Made by a program: the position numbers and the translations under genes. A DNA stretch of 64,000 bases from Clostridium magnum DSM 2767 (GTDB lineage: Bacteria; Bacillota; Clostridia; Clostridiales; Clostridiaceae): contig NZ_LWAE01000009.1 of assembly GCF_001623875.1 (NCBI RefSeq), forward strand, positions 1 to 64,000. Reading direction: 5' to 3'. Below, piece by piece: positions 51,306 through 59,737 of this stretch. Below the pieces are notes generated by a model that worked only from the letters and a program-made list of their open reading frames with translations, was not told the origin of the DNA and ran no database searches. Each line of letters starts with the position of its first letter. Position 1 is the first letter of the stretch.

Positions 51306-52685
51306 TTATTGTATCTTATTTATTTCTTCAATCATGTGTACATGTGTTTTCTTATCTATAGTATAGAAATACAATATAACGCCTGATCCTAGTAACGCAA
51401 TGCCGCAAACTAAATTCATACAAACATTAATAGCAGTCATAACATTTAAGTTCTGACCATAATTCGCTATATATCCCAAAGATCCTAACACCCAACCGAT
51501 GATTGCTGTACAAATTGCCATGCCAAATTTAAATGCAAAGGTGATAAATGCAGATACGAAACCAGCTGCATGTTGATGATACTTGTACTGTGTGTATTCT
51601 GTTGTATCTGGCACCATACCAAATAGGGATGCAATCCCTAGGCCGCCCCCAATGCCTGTTAGGAAGGTAAAACCATGATATAGATTAAGTCCCATAGCAG
51701 TGTGTATTGGTAAATAATTCATAATAATCATGAGAATACCGCAAATAATAAAGCTAATCATTGGAAGCGTTCTCTTATTCGTTACTCTAGTTACTAGATA
51801 TGATAGTGAGAATGTTCCTATAACACGTCCCAAGAACATTAGCCCAGAGTTCACGATAAACAATTGATCATTGCCTACATAATATTTAAAATAGTACATT
51901 CTTACTGCTCCACCTGCTGCCTCATAAAAACCCCAACAGATAAATGAAATCACTAAAATCATTACAGGGGTATTGCCTTTTAACACCTTAAGTACGCCTT
52001 TGTAATTTACCTTTTCTATTGGCACCTCTACAACCTCTTTAGTTGTTTTAAAACAGAAGATATACAACGGTAATGCTACACATGAGAAAATGATTGCTGC
52101 CCAGAAAAATCCTTTTCCTTCATTTCCTCCACCAACCCACTGCACCACACGTAGTACAAGTTGTGAGAGAATCAATGTTGCAATAAATGCACCGGTCATA
52201 CGATAACTAGAAAGGCTAGATCTTGTATCTCCATCTCGGGTTAAGGTTGCTGGCATTGCAGAATAAGGAATATTTACACATGAATAAACAAGTACTAACA
52301 GTAAGTAACACGCAAAACAATAAAATGCTCTTGCATTTGCAGATTGTGAGGGTAATACCGTAAAGCACATAATATTTAACAACAACATAGGAACACATGC
52401 AAATAGAATCCATGGTCTGTATCGGCCCCATTTTGTTTTAGTTCTATCAGCTATTGCACCTAGAACAGGGTCAAACACTGCATCACATAGCTTAGAAACC
52501 AGCATAAAAGTACCACAAAGTATAGCAGGTATAAGTGCAACATCTGTCCAGAAATACATCAGATAGGCAGAAACTAGTGACCAGCTAAAGTTATTTGCAA
52601 AATCGCCTGAAGCATAACCTATCTTTTGAAACCTAGAAAGTTTAGTATTTTCTAAATTGATCTTTTCAGTTCCAGTAACAGACAT
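51306..52685 (-). CDS. GPH-family (MelB-like) transporter, copy 2
   Basis: 459 residues, about 12 spans. The N-terminal YASGDFANNFSWSLVSAYLM and DPVLGAIADRTKTKWGRYRPW are diagnostic of glycoside-pentoside-hexuronide symporters. The second-half motif is VPDTTEYTQYKYHQHAAGF. It has AAAGGGGG before the start. A small ORF and a zinc dehydrogenase precede it in the same direction, giving a dehydrogenase-carrier unit that could serve a polyol or glycoside. Confidence 0.9.
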   Translation of the reverse strand: MSVTGTEKINLENTKLSRFQKIGYASGDFANNFSWSLVSAYLMYFWTDVALIPAILCGTFMLVSKLCDAVFDPVLGAIADRTKTKWGRYRPWILFACVPMLLLNIMCFTVLPSQSANARAFYCFACYLLLVLVYSCVNIPYSAMPATLTRDGDTRSSLSSYRMTGAFIATLILSQLVLRVVQWVGGGNEGKGFFWAAIIFSCVALPLYIFCFKTTKEVVEVPIEKVNYKGVLKVLKGNTPVMILVISFICWGFYEAAGGAVRMYYFKYYVGNDQLFIVNSGLMFLGRVIGTFSLSYLVTRVTNKRTLPMISFIICGILMIIMNYLPIHTAMGLNLYHGFTFLTGIGGGLGIASLFGMVPDTTEYTQYKYHQHAAGFVSAFITFAFKFGMAICTAIIGWVLGSLGYIANYGQNLNVMTAINVCMNLVCGIALLGSGVILYFYTIDKKTHVHMIEEINKIQ

Positions 52686-52705
52686 TTTGAAAATCCCCCT
52701 TTTTC

Positions 52706-52843
52706 TTATGGATCTTTAGACTTGATCATAACTGTCGCTCTTTTTATTTTAGTTCCCGACAGAGCTCCAAAATAATTGGGTATGTCTTTGTCAATTCTAG
52801 CTGCAAGCGCATACCCCTGTTCTATTGAAATACTTTTCTTCAC
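52706..52843 (-). CDS. Possible 45-residue protein between dehydrogenase and carrier
   Basis: A GTG-initiated frame of 45 codons fits neatly between the dehydrogenase stop (52855) and the GPH start (52685). It reads KKSISIEQGYALAARID to TVMIKSKDP, of mixed, soluble composition. There is no strong ribosome site, and it could be a degraded gene end. No family is recognised. Confidence 0.3.
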   Translation of the reverse strand: MKKSISIEQGYALAARIDKDIPNYFGALSGTKIKRATVMIKSKDP

Positions 52844-52854
52844 ATATTTCTATA

Positions 52855-53871
52855 TTATTTGGAGCAATCAAACAATATCTTAGGATAAATTGATTTATTA
52901 AACAGTTCAAACCCTTCCACTGCATCACTCAGTGGCATTACCTTGCCAATCACCTTATCAAGCTGTAATCTTGGAATAAGATTGATGGTACGAGGCATAA
53001 TTGAAGTTGTAGTAAATACTGTTTGAATTCTACCTTCCTTCATATATAGTTGATACAGATTCAGTGGCATTTCATATTTAGGCGGAAATACTGCAAAGTA
53101 AACTACTGTACCACATTTGCCCATAATTTTCAGTGCTGGTTCTGATGCTTTAGGAGAACCAGATGCCTCAAATACATAATCAAAACCATTACCATCTGTA
53201 ATTTCCATTGCACGCTTTTCTATATCTTCATTAAATGGGTCGATCACATACTGCGCTCCCATATCAAGTGCCATTTGACGTTTGGATTCTACAGGATCAA
53301 TAGCAGTTACCTTTACACCGCCTGCAAGTAAAATCATATTTAAAAGAATAGAACCAATACCACCTACGCCTGAGATTGCGACCGTATCACCATGCTTTAT
53401 TTGCGCTAAATCCATAGCACGGACAGTACAATTTGCCGGTTCTACTAAACTATACCATTGTAAATCAGCATCATCTGGAATCTTGAAAACAGCACTGACA
53501 TCAGTCACCACATATTCTGCAAAAGCACCTGTGTCTTGAGAATTATGACAGTATTGTGGCTGTCCCTTTTTACAGGCTGGACAATTTCCACAACTTGTTA
53601 CCGGAAAAAGAGAAACCTTATCACCAATTTTAAATCCAAACTTGTCTGCTCCCTCGCCTAACTCTTCAATGGTACCAGATGCTTCATGACCAAGACGCAT
53701 TGGTGGCTTTGCTCCTAATACTCCCATGGTTACCATATGCACATCTGTTGCACAAAGAGCAGCATATGCAATTTTGACCTTTACCTGATTCTCAGCTACT
53801 TTTGGGATTTCCACATTACGGACTTCTACCTCATTTTCATCTGCAAACCATACCTGCTTCATTTTTTCCAA
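52855..53871 (-). CDS. Zinc-dependent medium-chain dehydrogenase (sorbitol/threonine type)
   Basis: 338 residues. Zinc ligands are in ALCATDVHMV and RLGHEASGTIEE; the structural zinc loop is TSCGNCPACKKGQPQYC. The NAD motif is VAISGVGGIGSILLNMIL. It resembles polyol and L-threonine dehydrogenases, as does the gene at 63000. The TTG at 53871 (or the ATG at 53862) follows AGGGG. A candidate operator lies about 95 bases upstream. First gene of the unit with the small ORF and GPH carrier. Confidence 0.88.
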   Translation of the reverse strand: MEKMKQVWFADENEVEVRNVEIPKVAENQVKVKIAYAALCATDVHMVTMGVLGAKPPMRLGHEASGTIEELGEGADKFGFKIGDKVSLFPVTSCGNCPACKKGQPQYCHNSQDTGAFAEYVVTDVSAVFKIPDDADLQWYSLVEPANCTVRAMDLAQIKHGDTVAISGVGGIGSILLNMILLAGGVKVTAIDPVESKRQMALDMGAQYVIDPFNEDIEKRAMEITDGNGFDYVFEASGSPKASEPALKIMGKCGTVVYFAVFPPKYEMPLNLYQLYMKEGRIQTVFTTTSIMPRTINLIPRLQLDKVIGKVMPLSDAVEGFELFNKSIYPKILFDCSK

Positions 53872-53955
53872 TTTTCTTCACCCCTTCTGTTAACATTAGA
53901 CTTTTAAAAACTTGTTTTGTTTATTTTTCCATTTATACAAATCCTTTCAATATCT

Positions 53956-53975
53956 AGTGTATATCTCTATACACT
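53956..53975 (-). promoter_or_regulatory. Candidate operator upstream of the zinc dehydrogenase
   Basis: AGTGTATA and TATACACT form a perfect 8-base inverted repeat with a 4-base centre, 20 bp in all, about 95 bases before the start. This is the size of a GntR- or LacI-type operator. Confidence 0.5.
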
Positions 53976-53996
53976 GATTAATTTTACTCACTTTAC

Positions 53997-54028
53997 ACAT
54001 AGACTACATATAATTAATGTAGTCTATG
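53997..54028. terminator. Palindrome at the tnpC end of the Tn554-type unit
   Basis: ATAGACTACAT (after AC at 53997) and ATGTAGTCTAT form a 12-bp stem with a 7-base loop, 27 bases after the tnpC stop. It may terminate tnpABC or belong to the element end. Confidence 0.55.
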
Positions 54029-54054
54029 ATTTGTTATCATTGTGGATAAATTAA

Positions 54055-54429
54055 TTATAATTTCTCATATAATTTACCCCTTAAAATTTCTAATTGCTCT
54101 TTTAGTTTCTTATTTTCTTCTTCTAATTCTTTAATCTTTTTATCTTTAGCCATTATGATAATATCTTTAGATTTAGCTGTCTTATCATATTTGGCTCTTT
54201 GATTCATTTCCATACTTACTTGTTGCTGTCTTAATTCTTCAATTCTATTTTTAACTTCTTCATTATTATAAAGAAAAGTTTTAGATACTCCACTGGCTAT
54301 CGCCACGCTATTGAAATTAATCTTTTCTTCACTAAGAGAAAGTTCTCTAATAGCTTTATCAACCTTTTCTAAAGTAATCTTTGTTTTTTCCTCTGCATAT
54401 TTCTTTAATCCCTTTGTACTTCCAGCCAT
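54055..54429 (-). CDS. tnpC: Transposition protein TnpC-like (DUF6262)
   Basis: 124 residues, basic at the start (GSTKGLKKYAEEKTKITLEK), a helix-turn-helix-like middle (INFNSVAIASGVSKTFLYNN) and a C-terminal coiled coil of heptads (KDKKIKELEEENKKLKEQLE). Tn554 TnpC has this shape and influences orientation and efficiency of transposition. The ATG overlaps the tnpB stop by one base (TAATG). Confidence 0.82.
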   Translation of the reverse strand: MAGSTKGLKKYAEEKTKITLEKVDKAIRELSLSEEKINFNSVAIASGVSKTFLYNNEEVKNRIEELRQQQVSMEMNQRAKYDKTAKSKDIIIMAKDKKIKELEEENKKLKEQLEILRGKLYEKL

Positions 54430-56378
54430 TATTGAATATCCTCCCTTGAAGCTCCATTTTTATGTAGTATCTTTTGTTCCCTAACTCTTTCGAGCGTATC
54501 TTCCAGCAATTTTAAGTATGTTTTATTCTTCTCTGCCCACAATTCTCTTCCACATCTTTCAGCAATATCAATTTGTTTTTTAGTATGTTCAATTTCATCT
54601 TCATATTCAGGAATATTTTCAACTGTAGTACAGAAACTTGCACAAGTTAAACAATGGTTCATTTGTTGCTTACATGGTAGTTTTGAAGGTTTAAAACATA
54701 CACCGAAAGGTACTCTTACAGCATCTAAATTCTTTTTAACATATTCGTATCGTATAAGATTTTCACCATCATCAGAATTTAGATCTATTTGTTCAAGTTT
54801 ATTGGTTTCAGTATTAACTCTAAATAAGTCTAAATCCTCAGTATTCTTCCATTTCTCGTAGAGAGTGTTTTCTGTTACTGTTGCATAATGGACTGTCATT
54901 TGAAGGCTCTGATGACCTAATATCTGTTGTATAATGCTAATACCCATACCTTGTTCTACATATTCTTTAGCTCTTGTATGCCTTAGTGAATGAAGCCTAA
55001 AATGATATAACTCACTATTAACATCTCTAATATCTTTTTGTTCAATAAGTCTTTGAATTGTATATAATAAAGATGCTTTATTCAATGGTCTTCCTTTTAA
55101 TTTACCTTCATAAGTATTAAATAAATACTTTTTAGGGTTGTTTTCCTCTGTACTTAACTCTTTAGCTTTATCAATAGCTTTCTGAACCATTTCAGCAGCC
55201 TTATCCCTAATCGGGATTTTAAGTTCTGCAATGCCAGTCTTAGTTATTTCACCACAAAGGTAATAATTATATCTTTCCTCTTTACTATTCCATATCTGAT
55301 CTAGGCAATTATCATATCTAAGATTTAATATATCAGTACCACGCCATCCTGTTTCTCTTAGGAGAATATAGATAGGTATATACTGTGGTCTATCTAAATC
55401 CATAATATTGTTATCTAATTGTTTCAATATAGGCTCTGGAACAAATTTAACCCTTCTCATTTCGTCTTGCACAAATTCTCTTCTCGGAATATCATCTTGG
55501 AAAATTAAAAATGACACTTCCTTTTTAGGAGCTTTATCATATTGAGCTATTTGAATATACTCTAAGAATGTTCTTACATAAGATATATATTTACTTGTTT
55601 CTGTAAGGTTTTTATCTTTTCTTTCATTACCTATAAAAAACAAATAATTTTCAATATCTTCTCTGTTTAAATTTTCAATAAAACCGTCTTTATATCCGTT
55701 ATTATAAAAATAGTTAAAAAACACTTTTAAATGTTTTAGTATATTAAAACAATGCCCCCAACTTTTTTTAGTTATAATAGTTTTAAAATATCTTTTAACC
55801 ATATCTTTATAATAAATAGGGATATCTGAAAAATTTATAGATGTAGCTAATCTATCTGATGTAGCACTCTTTTTAGCACCTTTAATATTCTTTGAATACC
55901 ATATATCTTTTTCAGTTTCTTCTCTATCATCATATAAATCTTTAATAAAATCTAACAAGTAATTTGAAAACCAAAAATAACTTTTTTCATTTATATCAAA
56001 TTTAATACCTCTATCTATTAAAAATATTTTCCATTTTATAAATGTCTTTTCTCTATCTAATTCTAATAAAGACTTTCCAGTATAAAATTCAGAGAAATGT
56101 TTTAGCGACACATTTAATCTAAGAATACCTTTGTTAGTCAGTAATTTTTCTTTATGTTTGTAAAGAAAAAAATATTTAATTTCATTTTTTAAATTATCAT
56201 TTTTAATATTTGAAAAATCTATATATCGCATATTAGATATTTTTTCTCCTATAAAGAATGTTTCTATAGCATCCCATATATCATTCTCTAACCAATATCC
56301 ATTATCCTGACTAAGATACTCAATTATTTCTTCATACTTGCTTTGTTGATTACTTTTTATCAGTTGTAAATTATCCAC
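54429..56378 (-). CDS. tnpB: Tyrosine recombinase TnpB-like
   Basis: 649 residues from the GTG at 56378, which directly follows the tnpA stop and has GAGGGGG before it. The catalytic domain has the Arg of LRETGWRGTDIL, the HxxR box LHSLRHTRAKEY, LGHQSLQMTVHYA with His, and the terminal Tyr. A Cys-rich tail (CKQQMNHCLTCASFC) resembles a zinc site found in TnpB of Tn554 relatives. Needed together with tnpA. Confidence 0.88.
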   Translation of the reverse strand: MDNLQLIKSNQQSKYEEIIEYLSQDNGYWLENDIWDAIETFFIGEKISNMRYIDFSNIKNDNLKNEIKYFFLYKHKEKLLTNKGILRLNVSLKHFSEFYTGKSLLELDREKTFIKWKIFLIDRGIKFDINEKSYFWFSNYLLDFIKDLYDDREETEKDIWYSKNIKGAKKSATSDRLATSINFSDIPIYYKDMVKRYFKTIITKKSWGHCFNILKHLKVFFNYFYNNGYKDGFIENLNREDIENYLFFIGNERKDKNLTETSKYISYVRTFLEYIQIAQYDKAPKKEVSFLIFQDDIPRREFVQDEMRRVKFVPEPILKQLDNNIMDLDRPQYIPIYILLRETGWRGTDILNLRYDNCLDQIWNSKEERYNYYLCGEITKTGIAELKIPIRDKAAEMVQKAIDKAKELSTEENNPKKYLFNTYEGKLKGRPLNKASLLYTIQRLIEQKDIRDVNSELYHFRLHSLRHTRAKEYVEQGMGISIIQQILGHQSLQMTVHYATVTENTLYEKWKNTEDLDLFRVNTETNKLEQIDLNSDDGENLIRYEYVKKNLDAVRVPFGVCFKPSKLPCKQQMNHCLTCASFCTTVENIPEYEDEIEHTKKQIDIAERCGRELWAEKNKTYLKLLEDTLERVREQKILHKNGASREDIQ

Positions 56379-56379
56379 T

Positions 56380-57504
56380 TTATTCTTCCCCCTCGTTATA
56401 AATATCCAAGTCCAAATTAGGTTGAGTTTTCTCAAACTCCCTTGTTATATCTTCATCTGAGGGGTGAATATAAGTGTTCATAGTGGTATAAATATTTTTA
56501 TGACCTGCTCTCACTCTAAGAAGTTCTGGTTGCCATCCTGCCATTCTAAGTACTGTTAATGAGCTATGTCTGAACATATGTGGTGTAACATATATTCCTG
56601 TTTTCTTTTTAAGACTTCTAAATAAATTATCTACATCAACATAGTGCATAGCTTTGTTTTTGTTATTACCACTTATCTTTATGAAAATATGATTAGTTTC
56701 AACTTCTTCATTATGGTATTCAGCTATATATTCCATAAACATGTCAGCCAAATTTTGTGATATATCTATTCTTCTAGGACTTGATACCGTTTTAATCTCA
56801 GCATTATTTTCAAGTTGTCCTCTGTCTTTTAAATCAATAACCATATCGCTTATATCAATATCTTCGATCCACAATGACAAGGTTTCGCCTATTCTCATTC
56901 CAGTTTCATAAAGCAACGATAACAAAAACTTATCTCTTAGATTGCTACAAGCTCTAACGAGCATTTCTATTTCATCTTTAGAAAGAGTTTTTGGCTTGCT
57001 CTTAGGCACTTTTAATTTAAGGATATTACTTGTTACTTTTTTCTTATCATAAGCTATCTCATACAAAAATCCTTTAAAGTTTCTGCTTGAACTTGTAACA
57101 AATTTTTTAAGTCTTTCTGAAACATCATTGCTGTATTCTTCATGTCTTAAAATGTAGTCATAGAACAGCAATACAGTATCAACTATAATGTTTACTGTTC
57201 TTGGACTTCTTGCAGTATCTACAGGTGTTGCAGGTATTACTTTTAAACTCTTATATGGATTCTGTAACCAATTCACAAACAATGATAAGTCATCAATAGT
57301 TACCTTTTGAAAATCTAATCCTCTTTGCTCTAAATACTCAAAGTACAACTTTAAGTGCTGACAATACATTCTAAGTGTATTTCTTGCATAATTGGTATTA
57401 TCCTTAAACCTAATAAACTTCAATATAGGTTCTATTGGTAATCCATCATTATCTGCTACATAATATCTCTCTTTTTCTTCTGTTTTAACCTTTACAACTT
57501 CCAT
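56380..57504 (-). CDS. tnpA: Tyrosine recombinase TnpA-like
   Basis: 374 residues. An N-terminal SAM-like DNA-binding domain (YARNTLRMYCQHLKLYFEYL) precedes the catalytic domain. Catalytic residues lie in LLYETGMRIGETLSL (Arg), TPHMFRHSSLTVL (HxxR), AGHKNIYTTMNTYIHP (His and the Tyr nucleophile). First gene of the coupled tnpABC operon. Intact, so the element may be mobile. Confidence 0.9.
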   Translation of the reverse strand: MEVVKVKTEEKERYYVADNDGLPIEPILKFIRFKDNTNYARNTLRMYCQHLKLYFEYLEQRGLDFQKVTIDDLSLFVNWLQNPYKSLKVIPATPVDTARSPRTVNIIVDTVLLFYDYILRHEEYSNDVSERLKKFVTSSSRNFKGFLYEIAYDKKKVTSNILKLKVPKSKPKTLSKDEIEMLVRACSNLRDKFLLSLLYETGMRIGETLSLWIEDIDISDMVIDLKDRGQLENNAEIKTVSSPRRIDISQNLADMFMEYIAEYHNEEVETNHIFIKISGNNKNKAMHYVDVDNLFRSLKKKTGIYVTPHMFRHSSLTVLRMAGWQPELLRVRAGHKNIYTTMNTYIHPSDEDITREFEKTQPNLDLDIYNEGEE

Positions 57505-57560
57505 TCAATTTACACCCCTATATTTCTCTCTTATAATTATTATTTCTAATATAGGGTTTG

Positions 57561-57605
57561 CTATAAGTACTATAATTATTCAAACTATATATTTGTTACT
57601 TATAG
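57561..57605. repeat. Inverted repeat upstream of tnpA
   Basis: CTATAAGTA (57561-57569) and TACTTATAG (57597-57605) are perfect 9-base arms separated by 27 bases. It may be a recombinase-binding site or operator. The 57505-57872 gap is otherwise AT-rich, with no gene recognised. Confidence 0.45.
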
Positions 57606-57872
57606 TTATTTTTATATACAGGAATATAAGTTAAGCTACTATAAATACCATATTATTAACTACACTATATTACTTTAAATTTGGCTAGTTATTTCTTAGA
57701 ATCTTTTCCACTTATTAAAACGTTTATATTAATCATTTTAATTTTATTCATTATTTATTAGGATCTTTACTCTAAGGTATAATGTTACTTTCAGTTGTCC
57801 TCTGCAGAAGAACAACCCCCTATTGCCTTTTTCTTAAACTTATTTAGTTTATCAGTAAAATATATTGTTTTT

Positions 57873-58979
57873 TTACTTACCAGTAGCAGCAGCAAGCATT
57901 GCTTTTATATTTTCAAGTTTTGCATTTGGAGGTATTGTGCATCCACTAGAAAGAATAAGTCCTGGACCAACATCCTTGATAATCCTTGTACAATAATCAT
58001 AGATTTCATCTGGGTTACCAAGAACAAGCTTCTGTGATGGTACATCTCCTTTAATACACATGCGATCTCCAAGCTTTTCTTTTATCTTATAAATATCTGT
58101 TGTTCCATCAGTTTCAAATACACATTTTCCTTTAGGGAAAGCTTTAAAATAATCAAGATCACGTTCCCAACTTGAATCACAGTGGATATCGCATATAGCA
58201 CCTTCTTCTATAACTGCATCTGCTGTTTCCTTTATATATTTCCATACAAAACGCTCCCATAGTTTAGGAGAATAAAATTCACTAGCTCCACGTGCTGGCG
58301 AAACAAATACAACATCAGGTTTCATTTGTCTAATTTGTTGTCTTAAGCTTTCAATAGTATCCTTTTGAATAACATCCAATACTGCCTCAACTTTATCTGG
58401 CATTCTATATAAATCTCTCATGAATTTTGCCATTGAACGTCCGCCACCTAAATATTCATTAACGGTTGTAGTTACAACAGGACTATATACTACAAACCCT
58501 GCATCTTCAACATTCTTCTTCGCTTGAGGAATATATGCCATCTCTTCCGTGAGTGCAGCTAAATCAATATTTAATTTATTTTCTACAAAACTAGGCATAA
58601 AATCATTCCAGCCCTTATTAATAATTTGATCATAATCTTCTACTGTCATCGTTTCTCTTTCATCCAACTGCCAGAGCATGTTATCAGGTAGCTCACGTCC
58701 AGGAAGCTTAATTTTTGACATAAATATCAATGGAAATGTTCTAGCAGCAGCAAAAGTAGTAGTTGCTCCATCAAAATCCTCAAATGCCTTAAGGGAATCT
58801 ACAATGACTTTATTTGAACTTTCTATACTTTTGCAAAAATCTGATAACTTTATACCTTGTTGTATGGCACAGAAAGCGTCCCCAGCCATAAGAACAGGAG
58901 TTCTATCTACTTTTTCCAATGCTAATGCTTTTCTAAGTCTATTTAAACGTTCATTATATAATTCTTGTGTTGTTTTCAT
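57873..58979 (-). CDS. UroD-type corrinoid methyltransferase, copy 3
   Basis: 368 residues, the same length as copies 1 and 2 and nearly the same sequence as copy 2. Marks are LEKVDRTPVLMAGDAFCAIQ, YLGGGRSMAKFMRDL, SPARGASEFYSPKLWERF, CDIHCDSSWERDLDYF and SSGCTIPPNAK. His-x-Asp again replaces His-x-Cys. GGAGGTG fixes the ATG at 58979. It is paired with corrinoid copy 3 one base away, and has none of the fixed-spacing promoter modules found for the other pairs. Recent duplication is likely. Confidence 0.9.
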   Translation of the reverse strand: MKTTQELYNERLNRLRKALALEKVDRTPVLMAGDAFCAIQQGIKLSDFCKSIESSNKVIVDSLKAFEDFDGATTTFAAARTFPLIFMSKIKLPGRELPDNMLWQLDERETMTVEDYDQIINKGWNDFMPSFVENKLNIDLAALTEEMAYIPQAKKNVEDAGFVVYSPVVTTTVNEYLGGGRSMAKFMRDLYRMPDKVEAVLDVIQKDTIESLRQQIRQMKPDVVFVSPARGASEFYSPKLWERFVWKYIKETADAVIEEGAICDIHCDSSWERDLDYFKAFPKGKCVFETDGTTDIYKIKEKLGDRMCIKGDVPSQKLVLGNPDEIYDYCTRIIKDVGPGLILSSGCTIPPNAKLENIKAMLAAATGK

Positions 58980-58980
58980 A

Positions 58981-59607
58981 TTATTGCACCTCCACAAATT
59001 TCTTACAGTAGTCTACAGTACTTTGTGCATTCTTAGCTACAATATCTGCCTTTACATATTTGCCTGTAGCCTCATCAACTGGGCCTCCTCCGATTAGAAC
59101 CTTTGTATCGTTTCTAAGTCCTGCATCTTCTATAGCCTGTATACATTCCTTAACATTATCAAAACATGTAGTAAGAAGACAGGATATACCAACTACTTTA
59201 GGCTTGTACTGTTTAATAGCTCCAATAAATTTGGCTGTAGGTACATCGACTCCTAAGTCGATTACTTCAAAACCATTACTTCTCATTACTGTAGTTACAA
59301 TATTTTTTCCGATATCATGGATATCGTCATATATTGTTCCTAAAACAAAAACTCCATACTTAGATGATCCTGATTTCTCCATACCTCCAAGCAACTGGGA
59401 TGCCTCATTAAATACTTCTGCAGACATAATAAGTTCTGATAGAAAATATTCCTTCTCTTCAAATCTCTTTCCTACAATCCCCATACCTTCCTGTAAGCTT
59501 TCTATAACGTCTAGTGATGATACCCCTTGCTCCTTTAATGCTTTTACCTCTGAAATTACTATGTCCTCATCAAGATCTGCCATTGCTTCTATTAATTTTT
59601 TACTCAT
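58981..59607 (-). CDS. Corrinoid protein, copy 3
   Basis: 208 residues, nearly identical to copy 2: Co-ligating motif DIHDIG in TIYDDIHDIGKNI, VVGISCLLTTCFDN and VLIGGGPVDEATGKY. It ends VEVQ where copy 2 ends VEV. The upstream gap to the PFK gene (59608-59737) has no promoter module like those at 32218, 39010 and 43716, so expression may depend on the pfkA/transketolase transcript or another promoter. Confidence 0.94.
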   Translation of the reverse strand: MSKKLIEAMADLDEDIVISEVKALKEQGVSSLDVIESLQEGMGIVGKRFEEKEYFLSELIMSAEVFNEASQLLGGMEKSGSSKYGVFVLGTIYDDIHDIGKNIVTTVMRSNGFEVIDLGVDVPTAKFIGAIKQYKPKVVGISCLLTTCFDNVKECIQAIEDAGLRNDTKVLIGGGPVDEATGKYVKADIVAKNAQSTVDYCKKFVEVQ

Positions 59608-59737
59608 AATATATCCCCCTAAATAATTATTATTTAATCTATTTTATATGTTAAGAAGCTCTTCTTTCTTTATTTGATTGAATAAAATTTATGTCGATTT
59701 TTTATATTTACTTAATTGAATTTAACTTAGTAGAAAT

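Larger units (their letters stand above)
54000..57640 (-). mobile_element. Tn554-family element, tnpA-tnpB-tnpC only (ends approximate)
   Basis: Three tightly coupled genes in the order typical of Tn554: two tyrosine recombinases and a small coiled-coil protein. No cargo gene is present between them and the neighbours. No inverted terminal repeats are expected for this family, so the ends are not visible. It separates the zinc dehydrogenase unit from methyltransferase copy 3. Confidence 0.7.

Noticed and set aside
54429-57504. Prophage integrase pair
   Set aside because: Two different tyrosine recombinases coupled to a TnpC-like gene, with no phage genes nearby, fit Tn554 better than a prophage.
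57780-57870. Minus-strand peptide ending with a cysteine-containing GGCSS tail after methyltransferase copy 3
   Set aside because: Short, no start or ribosome site, and no recognised family. Could be chance or an element end; not enough to call.
59060-59626. 188-residue plus-strand frame
   Set aside because: It is antisense to corrinoid copy 3, whose motifs are complete; a parallel antisense frame appears over copy 2. Both are shadows.
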